Source of the DNA: Chrysomallon squamiferum
Lineage: Eukaryota > Mollusca > Gastropoda > Neomphalida > Peltospiridae
Assembly: GCA_012295275.1 (NCBI GenBank)
Contig: CM022673.1
Location: 8,572,811-8,600,310, forward strand
Length of the DNA stretch: 27,500 bases
Direction of reading: 5' to 3'
Position numbers and translations under genes: made by a program. The stretch's first letter is position 1. Every line of letters begins with the position of its first letter. The notes under the pieces were generated by a model, which was not told the origin of the DNA, made no database searches, and saw only the letters and a program-made list of their open reading frames with translations. This document shows positions 12,587 to 21,661 of the stretch, piece by piece.

Positions 12587-15500
12587 GTTATTATTACTTA
12601 ATTTGTGATGAAAAAATTAATGTGTACTTTTTGTTGATCTTAATATATGTGTGTGTGTTTGTGGGTGTGTTTGTTTGTGTGTTTTCTTACAAGAATTAAG
12701 AAAAATAATTAAGAAAAAAAAAGTATTTTTGTTTGAAATTATATTTTCCAAGGTGATAAGCTGAAATTCAATAAAAACCGATCATTTCGAGAAAACCGCA
12801 AAGATCCTGAGGGCAGCAAGTCTGATAAACGTCAACCTAGAGTAAACGGAGAGTTTGGATTTTGTAACGAGAGAGAGGTGTGAACTATTTTCATTATCGT
12901 ATTATCACACATGCATATAAATATATATTCATATGTATATGAAATAGATATAATAAATCATTTAATACAGATTTATATATAAGATTTTAACACCAGCTAA
13001 AAATATCACAATACTTTCTTTTTTTCCTCTTAAATAATTTTTGTTTCAGTTCTTTTTTCATTTTAAAATTAAGAATTTGTATTTTGTATTTTTATTTTTA
13101 TTTTTTTAGAATTTTTAAAAAGAGTAAACATTAATATTTAAACAAAATATAGTAGTTGAAAGGTAGTTATTAACCAGCTGTTTTTATCATAGTATTTAAG
13201 TTAACAATGTATACATTAATAATATCATAATCTTGAAGATTGTTAGTGTTTTCAGTGGCTTTTCTTATTCTAACATTTCTCTCAGGTGAAGGGAAATAAC
13301 TCCATTTAGCCTATAAAGAAATTCATCAGCAATATTCTATTCTTTTAACTACTAACCATACTAACAGCTGCTTGTAATTTCTTTTTCCAAAATGTGTAAG
13401 TGATAATACAAATAAACAGCCCCAATAAATTTCATACACATTAAATAATTTTTATAATTATTTGTCTTTCTAACTAAACTTTGTTAATAGCAAAGGATTA
13501 CAATAAAATAAAAATACAAACCAACATTAGAAGCAGACATTTTTACTTTTAAAAAAAAAAAAAAAATATTTATATATATATATAAACTCAAGTGTTAAAA
13601 TAGCCCTGATGGATTGAGAGTATTGCAGTTTTGTAACAGTTTATTCAAATCATTTAAAAAAATTGTTTTTTTCTTTATATTTTTTTAAAAGTGTTTTTCT
13701 CAAAAACATTGGCCAATGCATCTTCATGATTTTTGTTATATTTAGTTATATTTTATTGTTAGCAAGTAACAACCAGTTTGAAGTTCATAATGCTTTTAGG
13801 CTAAATGTTACCACACATATACTTTAGTGTTATATCGCTGCCCTGGTACTAACAAAGAGTTCTGTTTATCTTCAACTTGCATGCACTCTAGGCCTCAGCA
13901 TACCTTCATAACAAAGCTCTAACTAACCATCATCAGCAGCAGCAGAATAACTTCTCTGCCTCCAGCTATCCTGCTATTAATACTCAGTCTCCTGAAGCCT
14001 GGAACAAAACTAATACTGCTGAGATGGTGAGAATCTCTGCTTCACTCCTAATTTATCAGTGCATCATTAACAGTTACAAATACATGTTTAAATCATAACA
14101 GGATTCTTTAAATGGCAGGATTCTTTTCTCTGATTAGATTTTATTACAAGTCTTAACAAATGCCAGACATCTATGCTTAAATTTTATTCAATAATATTCC
14201 ATTCCACTGAAATATATTTTGAATATATTTTTACTATTTCCTTCTATCTACTAATATTTCTTTTTTCCCTTTTGCATGAACTAATGTAGCTAGTTTTCAC
14301 TAAGAAAAAGGCTTTTACTAAAATGGATTGGGACGTAGTAATATTTATTTCCTCTTATTTTACAATCATTTGTCTAAAAGACACTAGTTATTAATGAATC
14401 ATGTTTCTCTCCTAGACATTATTTAATTATTTCTTGATTAGCTGCAGTTAAAATAAATATTCTTGTTGTAAGAATTGTTGTTTGTTATCTCAGGATGGTG
14501 TTCTGAATCGCAGTTACAGTATGTCGGCTGCATACATCAAGTCAATGTCATTAGACAGAGGAAGTATGTCACAGTATGAGTCTGTACCAATCAGAGGTTA
14601 GTCCAAGTTTGTTAACCAGATTATATTAGTTAATCTTCTTATATATTATTATATTATATTGTAATGTATTATATTATAGTATAGTATAGTATAGTATAGT
14701 ATAGTATAGTATAGTATAGTATAGTATAGTATAGTATAGTATAGTATATTGTATTATATATTATGTTATATTATATTATACTATATTATATTATATTAAA
14801 CTATATTATATATTATATTATATTATATTATATTATATTATATTATATTATATTATATTAAACTATATTATACTATATTATAATATAATATTTATATTTC
14901 TTTTATTTTCTCTCTGTTATGATTGTTCATTCACAATTCTTTTTTTCTTTATCTCTAACGCTGCCACTCTCTCCTTCTCAGTTTCTCTTTATCCTCTTCT
15001 TTGTCTCTCATTTTCTGTCAGCCATTATATTCCTATCAAACCACATAAAACATACAAAAAAAACCACCCCCAACCCTTTAACACAAAACACATGTATTTT
15101 ACCTGTGCATACAGACGTACAGACACAAGTGCATTTCTTATAGATGACCCTCGCAGCAGATCTCTCTGCAACATCAACGTTCCTGGCAGTCGGCGCAGCT
15201 GCGTGGAATTCTCCAACTACACAATCGGCCCACCACCTTACGAGCCCCACCAGGCCTCCCAGGATGACTCCGCCCTTGCAATGCGTCAGCACTCCAGCGG
15301 CAAAAGCCTTTCTGGCAGGCAGCCTCTTGGGTCAAACTCCTCCTACATCGAATCCATGAGGAGGCGAGAGAGATCTCTGTATGAAAGCATCAAAGAAAGG
15401 ACCGAAGAGTCCTCCAGTTCAGACAGTGACGGAGCGCCACTCCCGCCATCCCGCCCTGCTCGCGTGCTTCGGAAGAAAGACAACGCGAAAAAAGAGTCGA

Positions 15501-16510
15501 CTAAAGAGTTTGACGCTGACATTGAAAGCATAGCAGAGAGTCCTGTGAAAGGCGAAGAGAACTGCCAGGAAAATGGTGTTTCTGAGGAGGTTTCTGTTGT
15601 TGGAAAAAGTGGGGACAAATCAGGTGGATGTAGCAGTAGTAGTGCTAAAAGTGACAAATCAGAGGTGACTGTGAATGGTGACTCAAGGAAAGACGATTCT
15701 AAAGGTGCTAGTAGTCATAGAAAGAAAATCATCCCAAACGTAGGGGACAACTTTAATTCAAGTTCTTCGTACAAAGAAAATGGCCACCAGGAGGTGCCAA
15801 TGAGGAAGAAGGCAAAGAGAGAAAGACTGCGACAGCTCTATGTGCAAGGTGAGATGCTTCTCTAGGATTTGGGAAAGAATAATAACAGTAACAATCATGG
15901 CAGTACTAATAAAAAAAAGTTAAAAAACAAATCAAAAATCAAAAAAGTATAAGAAAAGCTGAGCAAAAAAAGTATCGAACCAGTAATTTTAACATTAAAG
16001 TGGTTTGTCAGTTTGATAAAAATAAATTTGACAACAACAAATGGGCTTCCCCAAAATCAGCACAGGCTGACATTATTCAGAAATTGCCATCAACCTGACT
16101 TAGTGAAATTTAGAACTTTATTCAAAATAATCAGTACAAATGCATAAAAGTGACAGTACATACAAATTAATAAGAAAACCAATGTTATGAGAATAAAATC
16201 AAATATAAAAACCAAACCCATTGATCTTGCATGTATAAATGTCAGCCTCAGGAACCACAGGGTGTGGTCAGTGGAATGAGCTAGGTAGACAGGGGTTCCA
16301 ATCTTCCTGCTATTTGATATCCAGGGATAAACAGGAACAAATTAAAAACAGTAAAACTTGAACTGTTGGCCTTGCATATTGTGACAAAGAGACTGTTAAC
16401 AGCTTGATACAACTAGAACTTGTCATTTATACTTCTGCGACTACTAACACTACTGCGACTACTACTACTAACACTACTACTACTACTGCTACTTGTACTA
16501 CTACTCCTGA

Positions 16511-16566
<56 letters not shown>

Positions 16567-17691
16567 ATATAATAATAATAATAAAAATAATAATAATAAC
16601 CACTGCTATCACCACCACTAGAATGAATATTCAGAGCCACAATAATCCACTGCCAGACTTTTTGGGTATTTAGGCCACTCCCTGACACTTTGATACTTCA
16701 GTTGACTCAGCACAAAATGTCTGACAAGCCTGCTAGGCTAACTAGTTACAACTAACACTGCAACAACTGTTATTACCATCGTTACTGCTACAGCTTCTTC
16801 TAACACTACTACTACCACTACAACACGTACTGCCACCTTTTACTGCTACTGTAATATCTGTTAATACTATCTACTACTAATGCTGTTTTACTATCAGTAC
16901 TGTCACTGCTACTACTACAACTATTACTGCTACTACAGCTGTGAAGAATCCTCTACTGTAATAATGACTATCACAACTACTGTATTTAATGTACTTCAAT
17001 GATGTTGTTATTTTTGTTTTGTTTTGGTGATGATGTTGTTGATGTTGTTGTATTTTCAAAGGAGGTCGCAGATTCACCGTACAAGGATTTGAAGGTCGAG
17101 ATTTTGGTCTCTATGACGATAGCATGTCTGACCTGACTGATCCATCCAAAATGGATTTCAATGGATTTGAAGATATGATTCTGTCTTACAGAAATCTAAC
17201 TAAAGATGTAAGTATATTTCTTCTTTTTACTGAAATAGTCTGTAATTACTATTAAATTAAAAAAAAGATCATAATCAAACAGCATTATAGTATTTAAAAT
17301 TTATTCCTTTTAACTTGAGTACTTAATATACTTAACATGTTAATAGCTTTTAACAGGTAAAGTAGTTTTAATAGATAATTCAACATTTGAAGACTATAGT
17401 TTTTAAAATAATCTTTAAACACAAATCAAAAGAAATTTAAATGACAGTCTTCTTACTAAATCTAAAATGTGAAATCAATAATATATAAGTAAACAATGGA
17501 AATCAGTAACTTTTCTGTCTTGTGTTTTTTTGTTCTTTAATTAGGAGCTGGTCAGATTAATTGTGCAGAACAAGGCCCAGATGATAAGAAAGGACCGATA
17601 CATTCAGGACTTAGAAAACTACATAGACAATTTACTAGTGCGTGTCATGGAAACGCAGCCTCGCCTCTTACACAGATTCAACAGAAGATAG
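8664..17691 (+). CDS. RAB11FIP: Class I Rab11 family-interacting protein (C2 + Rab11-binding domain), 5' partial, 11 exons
   Basis: The joined exons are 8664-8702, 10211-10313, 10934-11062, 12071-12225, 12753-12877, 13892-14026, 14290-14334 (probable), 14494-14596, 15144-15848, 17062-17207 and 17545-17691. All have AG/GT borders and keep one frame, giving about 610 residues ending in TAG. Residues 1-119 form a C2 domain that enters at VLRARNLIPKGKAG and includes NPEWFEE and SDDFLGYAAVALWDY. In the family this domain binds phosphatidic acid and phosphoinositides without needing calcium. Residues 120-555 are a Ser-rich, charged linker. Residues 557-606 match the Rab11-binding domain, a dimeric helix that contacts Rab11/Rab25, with core LENYIDNLLVRVME (YID at 588-590). 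A C2 plus C-terminal RBD and no EF hands indicates class I (FIP1/2/5), which recruits motors and sorting factors to recycling endosomes. No NPF motif, typical of vertebrate FIP2, is present. The start exon is missing; it probably lies upstream. The family call is very secure, but the exact vertebrate counterpart is not decidable. Confidence 0.95.
8703..10210 (+). other. RAB11FIP intron (1508 nt)
   Basis: It runs from GTTGGT to ACAG. It holds a degenerate TAG/TAGT triplet cluster at 8729-8822 that ends in AGC repeats; otherwise it is AT-rich unique sequence. Nothing else is seen. Confidence 0.8.
10211..10313 (+). CDS. RAB11FIP: RAB11FIP exon: C2 core
   Basis: This 103-nt exon lies between TTTTTACAG and GTAAGT. 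It encodes NNDVFVQIQLGKEKYQTS and then NPEWFEECD. These are the C2 strands in which FIP proteins carry the TxNPEW-like turn. It enters in phase 1 and leaves in phase 2. Confidence 0.96.
10314..10933 (+). other. RAB11FIP intron (620 nt)
   Basis: This GTAAGT-to-GCAG intron contains a pure (TA)n block at 10573-10594. No other feature is seen. Confidence 0.85.
10934..11062 (+). CDS. RAB11FIP: RAB11FIP exon: C2 second half
   Basis: This 129-nt exon lies between TTGCAG and GTGAGT. It encodes IEVTLYHRGVLSDDFLGY and AAVALWDY. The DDFLG turn is a hallmark of C2 domains, in which the protein typically reads D-x-FLG. The acidic calcium-binding loops of classical C2 domains are incomplete, as is usual for FIPs. 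Confidence 0.96.
11063..12070 (+). other. RAB11FIP intron (1008 nt)
   Basis: This GTGAGT-to-TCAG intron contains a TA block followed by a TG block at about 11897-11945. No gene or RNA is seen. Confidence 0.85.
12071..12225 (+). CDS. RAB11FIP: RAB11FIP exon: end of C2 and basic Ser patch
   Basis: This 155-nt exon lies between TTCAG and GTGAGT. It closes the C2 domain with WVPLKNKPSKG and RGELEIKLTFHV. It then enters the linker with KKRSSSIRSIAS (residues 129-140), a run that fits basophilic kinase sites; that reading is an inference. A 14-nt direct duplication begins three bases inside the following intron. Confidence 0.96.
12226..12752 (+). other. RAB11FIP intron (527 nt) with (ATT)n and short duplications
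   Basis: It holds an AGTATTCACCTCTT duplication at 12229-12256, a repeated TGTTATATAAATAATTA (12272-12288 and 12326-12342), an (ATT)n array at 12524-12597 and a TG-rich patch at 12647-12680. Confidence 0.85.
12524..12597. repeat. (ATT)n microsatellite
   Basis: ATC/ATT triplets becoming pure ATT with two G interruptions. Confidence 0.94.
12753..12877 (+). CDS. RAB11FIP: RAB11FIP exon: charged linker segment
   Basis: This 125-nt exon starts after TTTTCCAAG and ends at a GTGTGA donor. It encodes a Lys/Arg-rich, low-complexity stretch starting GDKLKFNKNRSFREN and ending FGFCNERE. It has no domain, and its position matches the basic post-C2 region of FIPs. Confidence 0.9.
12878..13891 (+). other. 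RAB11FIP intron (1014 nt)
   Basis: It is AT-rich, with a poly(A) run and a (TA)n block around 13551-13583. No other feature is seen. Confidence 0.8.
13892..14026 (+). CDS. RAB11FIP: RAB11FIP exon: His/Gln-containing linker segment
   Basis: This 135-nt exon, exactly 45 codons, lies between CACTCTAG and GTGAGA. It contains an HHQQQQNN run from 13928, coded by four CAG in a row, and Ser/Asn/Thr-rich sequence after it. Because it starts and ends in phase 0, it could be skipped without frame loss. Confidence 0.87.
14290..14334 (+). CDS. RAB11FIP: Probable small in-frame RAB11FIP exon (15 codons)
   Basis: This 45-nt open segment lies after a clear pyrimidine tract and ACTAATGTAG, and before GTAGTA. 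It reads LVFTKKKAFTKMDWD and keeps phase 0 on both sides, so inclusion or skipping is neutral for the frame. The acceptor is good and the donor modest. It has no recognised homology, so it could be a cassette exon or chance. Confidence 0.5.
14494..14596 (+). CDS. RAB11FIP: RAB11FIP exon: Ser-rich linker
   Basis: This 103-nt exon lies between TTATCTCAG and GTTAGT. It encodes SYSMSAAYIKSMSLDRG and SMSQYES. The repeated S-M-S pattern suggests phosphorylation sites. It leaves in phase 1, matching the large exon that follows. Confidence 0.9.
14597..15143 (+). repeat. Intron with pentanucleotide satellite-like array
   Basis: About 50 bases after the donor, AT-only sequence runs from 14640 to 14892. 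It includes 14 perfect copies of ATAGT at 14676-14745, then a TATAT/TATTA pentamer variant region that keeps the same five-base period. A pyrimidine-rich stretch (14900-15020) follows before the acceptor. Confidence 0.93.
15144..15848 (+). CDS. RAB11FIP: RAB11FIP large linker exon
   Basis: At 705 nt this is the longest exon. It starts after TTTCTTATAG and ends at a GTGAGA donor, and its base composition is clearly less AT-rich than the surroundings. It encodes a disordered linker with several visible short motifs: PPPY at residues 308-311 (15230-15241), an Arg-rich helix RRRERSLYESIKERTEE (351-367), an acidic SSSSDSD patch, a PxxPxR SH3-ligand-like site (PSRPAR, 380-385) and, at the end, the basic RKKAKRERLRQLYVQ. 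The open frame runs on past the donor for five codons to a TAG at 15863. Confidence 0.94.
15849..17061 (+). repeat. Intron dominated by ACT trinucleotide repeats
   Basis: This intron holds a compound (ACT)n array from 16436, with a pure core at 16511-16565, passing into (AAT)n to about 16600. A second, heavily degenerate ACT/GCT cluster lies at 16740-16930. The long Thr- or Ser-only reading frames here are repeat artefacts. An AATAAA lies at 15908-15913, soon after the donor. Confidence 0.9.
16436..16605. repeat. (ACT)n / (AAT)n compound array
   Basis: Imperfect ACT copies lead into 18 pure copies at 16511-16565, then AAT copies. The gradient of purity suggests growth from one centre. Confidence 0.94.
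17062..17207 (+). CDS. RAB11FIP: RAB11FIP exon leading into the Rab11-binding domain
   Basis: This 146-nt exon starts after TATTTTCAAAG and ends at GTAAGT. It encodes GGRRFTVQGFEGRDFGLYDD, an acidic stretch, and then YRNLTKD, where the RBD helix begins. Its upstream intron is filled with ACT repeats. Confidence 0.95.
17208..17544 (+). other. RAB11FIP last intron (337 nt)
   Basis: It is AT-rich between GTAAGT and TTAG. No repeat array or other feature is seen. Confidence 0.85.
17545..17691 (+). CDS. RAB11FIP: RAB11FIP last coding exon: Rab11-binding helix and stop
   Basis: This exon starts after TTTAATTAG. It encodes ELVRLIVQNKAQMIRKD, then the near-invariant FIP signature LENYIDNLLVRVME, then QPRLLHRFNRR and TAG at 17689-17691. 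In solved FIP-Rab11 complexes the YID region packs against Rab11 switch I and II. Every core residue is conserved here, so Rab11 binding is expected. Confidence 0.97.
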   Translation, partial: ELVRLIVQNKAQMIRKDRYIQDLENYIDNLLVRVMETQPRLLHRFNRR

Positions 17692-20600
17692 TCTTGTTCT
17701 TTTTCATTGTTGTGACTGTGAACTACTCATAAATTAGAGTTGTCTATCTTGATTAGAGACTGAGTTGTCTACCTTGCAGGACACTGATGTTAGTTTAGAC
17801 AGCTAAGTTAGAAGAGATACGCAAACTGTTTGATGCAATATGTGTAGTTGTTTTATTTTTTTAGTTGATAATTAGTTATTTTCCATATTTGATAGTGGAA
17901 GGATATAATAACAAGTTGTGCATCTTTAACTACCATAATTTTTATTTTGTTGTTTGTCATTAGCTTTTTATTTTATTTTATTTTTAAAGGTTGTTATTGA
18001 TTTTTTTTATATATATATTATTCCAGAGATGCTTATAGCTATTGAATTTTTTTGTTTTTTTGTTTTTTTGTCTGTATGAAATTATGATCAGAAAAAAAAA
18101 TATTTTAACAAATAGAAGAAAACATAAATAAATAAAAAATTCCAAATGTTATAATCTTTTTAAAACAATATTTAGAAAATTAATATCAGATCAGTGAAAA
18201 TAATTGTTCTGCTTTTTACATAATTGTTTTTTACTTTTTAAAAAATATTTTAAAAACTTTCTATTTGTGGGTCATTATAGAATTTTTAGCTTAAACTATT
18301 TCATTGATTTTGTTCACATATTCCTTCATTTTACATTAAAAAAAAGAATTGGTAATAAAAATAATAATAATATATACTAAATGCTACTCTGTAAAAAAAA
18401 ATTAAAACGTCCAGCAATAGTTGCTTTGTTTATTTAAACTGAAATGCTTAGCAATAAAAAGTGAATTGTATAAGCACACATTTCGATTTCGCATTGTATG
18501 TGTTAAAGCATAAAGCATTTATATGCAAAAAGGTGCTTATTTGAAGTGTCCTTCTTTACCAGTTTTTGTTATACAGTGTGCCCTTTATAACCTTTATTCA
18601 AATTGTCACATAGTGCAGTACAGGGTATGGGACATATGGTACATGTGAGTGTGATATATCAGAATAACATTTACAGTTATTCAGATTTTTACGAGTCTTC
18701 TATGTGATCTGCTTGATAAGCATTGCTTGTCTTTATTTCTACCAGAGTTGCTTTTAAGATAACATAATATCTACCTGTGTGTGTGTGTCTGTATGTGTGT
18801 GTGTGTGATGGATAATTAAGAATTACTACAAAACCCATTGTGAAATACTTGAAAAAAAAGTTAAATGTTTTAAAACCGATAATAAAAATTTTTTTTTTTT
18901 TTTTATCAAAAACACATAATTAAATATTTTATTTAATTTGTGCTCACATGATGTCTGTGTAATCTGAGGATGTTTGGAGGATTCTAAGTTATATTAAGGA
19001 AATAATACTAAGCTGTTCTTAATGTAGTATCCATACTAAGTAAACCAACTCAGCTACAGGAAGTTACTCAGTAAATTTACTCAGTTTCTTACTTTGTATA
19101 TATTGTGAGTGTTTATTCAGTTCTAAAAACAAAATATTCTGTTGTATAGATCAAAAGGAAAGAGAGGATTTTAATGCACTTTCTTTTATTCATCTGTATG
19201 AAAAAAACTTACTACTGATAAAAATCAAAAATTATTTATTTTTTTACTTACATTTATTTGTATGTGGTTTTTTTTTTTTACGAAATAAAAAAAAAAAGAA
19301 TTTTTAAAATAATAATTTATTAATAATTGAGAAATGTTAATTCTTTGTAATTTAATTCTTCTTTTAAAAAAAATTAATACAAAAATAAGACAAATCTGTT
19401 GTTATTCTTCATATAAAATATTTTTTAAATAACAGTTATCTCTTGGTTGTTATTGTTATTACTGGTTGTTATTGCAGTCTATTAATATGAATTTATAGTT
19501 TTAGATAATTTTCTAAAATGTGACTTGTACAAAATTTCCTTTTCAAAATATAAACAGACAACAACAACAAAAATATAGTGATGGGAATAACTCTGGACTA
19601 TTTCCTAAATGTCAAATAAAAGAGAATTAAAAAACCATGCACACAAAAAACTCAGTTTTTCTGATGCTTAGAAATTGGAAGTTAATTAGTACTGTAATAA
19701 TAGGTTTCAAATAAAGCACAAAAAATTAAATCACCTTCATTATATAACTAAATGTTATCTTGTGCTGAGATAAATGAAAGAGAGAGAGATTGAGATACTG
19801 AGTGAGAGAATAAAAGGAAAGAAATTATACTAAAAAATAGTTGAGAGGATATGAAACTGGTAATTTTCTTCTCTGTTGTGTTTGTGTTCATGTTCTTTTT
19901 ACCTCTTTCAACTGTTGCAAACTGTATGTCATTCTGAATAACTGAAATTGTCATTTTAAAAATGCCTGCCATGTTTTCTGTGTTATTTTCTTTTCTTGTT
20001 TCTTTGTTGTTGTTTTTTTTTTTACTTTTCCTTTTAATATTTTCTAAATATAAATAACTTGCCAACCTATTTTTGACAAACTTTATTTGAGTTTACTTTT
20101 ATTTCATTTGATTTTATTGTTATTGTTATTATTATAAAAAAGATTTATAGTAAAAATGGAATATGACCACATAACTGTTGTTATCATTTAATTAATATGT
20201 ATAATTTCAATGCTGAGTTTAATATAGTTTTTAATATAATGTTTTTAATACTGCCTTCAAATTAATTATATTAAATGCATATTATGAATTTTTTTATTTT
20301 CTTTTTTATAAGATGTTTTGTTTATTTATTTACTTCTTTTTTAATTATTATTTTATTCTCAAATATATATTTCAGCAAATACATATCATACACTTATTTT
20401 TTTAACATTTTTTCTTAATCTTTTTTTTTATACCTCTTTTTTTATACATCTTTTGCCTTTCATATTGGTGTTTGTATTTTATTTTTTGTTTTCATTATTT
20501 ACTAGCCTATGAAACTTTTTATGTTAATAATTTTACATTTTTGTTACATAGAAGAAATGTGAAATATGTAAGACGCTTTTGAAATATTCAAACTTTGTAA

Positions 20601-20700
20601 GATTTATATTCCATTGCTGCCAGCAAATAAATATCAGTTTCATTAAATAAATGTTTTAAATGTTTAACAGTGTCCAATAAAATTTCCTACTTTTCCATTA
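17692..20700 (+). other. Probable long 3' UTR of RAB11FIP
   Basis: No coding sequence follows the stop. The region is AU-rich with many ATTTA and poly(T) runs. It has a 15-nt near-perfect direct repeat just after the stop (17737-17751 and 17762-17776), a TG block at 18776-18808, a possible early poly(A) signal at 18453-18458 and a late cluster near 20.65 kb. The extent is an inference from those signals. Confidence 0.45.
20626..20681 (+). terminator. Cluster of three poly(A) signals
   Basis: AATAAA occurs at 20626-20631, 20646-20651 and 20676-20681. This is the densest cluster of canonical signals outside simple repeats downstream of RAB11FIP. AATAAA is common in such AT-rich DNA, so this is a candidate only. 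Confidence 0.35.
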
Positions 20701-21083
20701 TATATGTATTACATACGGTCACAGCACATATTAAATATCAATTAAATTTTGGATATATTTTTCTCTAAATTTATAATTTATGTTCTTATGCAATATTGTG
20801 CTATAAATTCTATTAAATTCAAAATAGCTGAATTTTTGTTTTGCATCCTGTTAATTTAATGTTGCGATTTACGAGAATGTTACTGTTTATGCATAATACA
20901 TGTTATGAGCTGTATAATATATATATATATGTATCTGTATATAATTACTGTAAAATAAGAAATCTAATTATTGTGACATATTCCATTGAATGATTTATGA
21001 TATATAGGCAGTGAATTTCTGTTCTTTTCATTGTAACTATATTTTTCTCACTTTTCTTTCAGTTATTAACTTATTTTCTAATT

Positions 21084-21115
21084 TATTTTTATTTATTTAT
21101 TTATTTATTTATTTA

Positions 21116-21203
<88 letters not shown>
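21084..21203. repeat. (TTTA)n followed by (TTA)n
   Basis: Nine tetramers switch in register to about 28 pure TTA triplets. Long Tyr or Asn homopolymer frames here are artefacts. Confidence 0.95.
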
Positions 21204-21539
21204 TGCCAAAGAATTTATCATTTGTTTAAATATGAACACAGAGATACAATAGATATGATAATTGTTTCTGTTATTCCTTTTTTTTTCAGTTAACTTTTGC
21301 AATAATCAAACCTCACTCTCTGGTTCTGTTTTATTCCATCAGTACGTAACATTCTTATAGAAATCTTAAATATATAATAAAAACAAATATTTCAAATAAT
21401 TCAGATACATTTGATAAATAATTCAAATTAAGCTAGACTTTTTCATACTTTAACATGAAGCACTTTCAATGAATTTTAAAACGTTGCTTTGTGATAATTA
21501 AATTCATTTTAAACTAACTTGAACATGGTCACTAACTAC

Positions 21540-21541
<2 letters not shown>

Positions 21542-21595
<54 letters not shown>

Positions 21596-21620
21596 CTACT
21601 ACTACTACTACTACTACTAC

Positions 21621-21660
<40 letters not shown>
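21542..21660. repeat. T35 followed by ATT, ACT, ATT arrays
   Basis: A poly(T) run joins six ATT, then about nine ACT, then about thirteen ATT. This ordered compound array has switched motif twice. Confidence 0.95.

Positions 21661-21661
<1 letters not shown>

Noticed and set aside
15092-15143. ATG at 15092 as an alternative start of the large-exon protein
   Set aside because: The sequence before 15144 ends in a good TTTCTTATAG acceptor, and the upstream exon joins in frame; no promoter is visible.
15008-15657. Minus-strand and alternate-frame open reading frames over the large FIP exon
   Set aside because: They are shadows of the real plus-strand exon, which has higher GC and so fewer stops in all frames.
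16404-16688. Poly-Thr, poly-Ser and poly-Val frames
   Set aside because: Pure consequence of the ACT triplet array.
21011-21302. Poly-Tyr and poly-Asn frames
   Set aside because: Consequence of the TTA array; no coding signal outside it.
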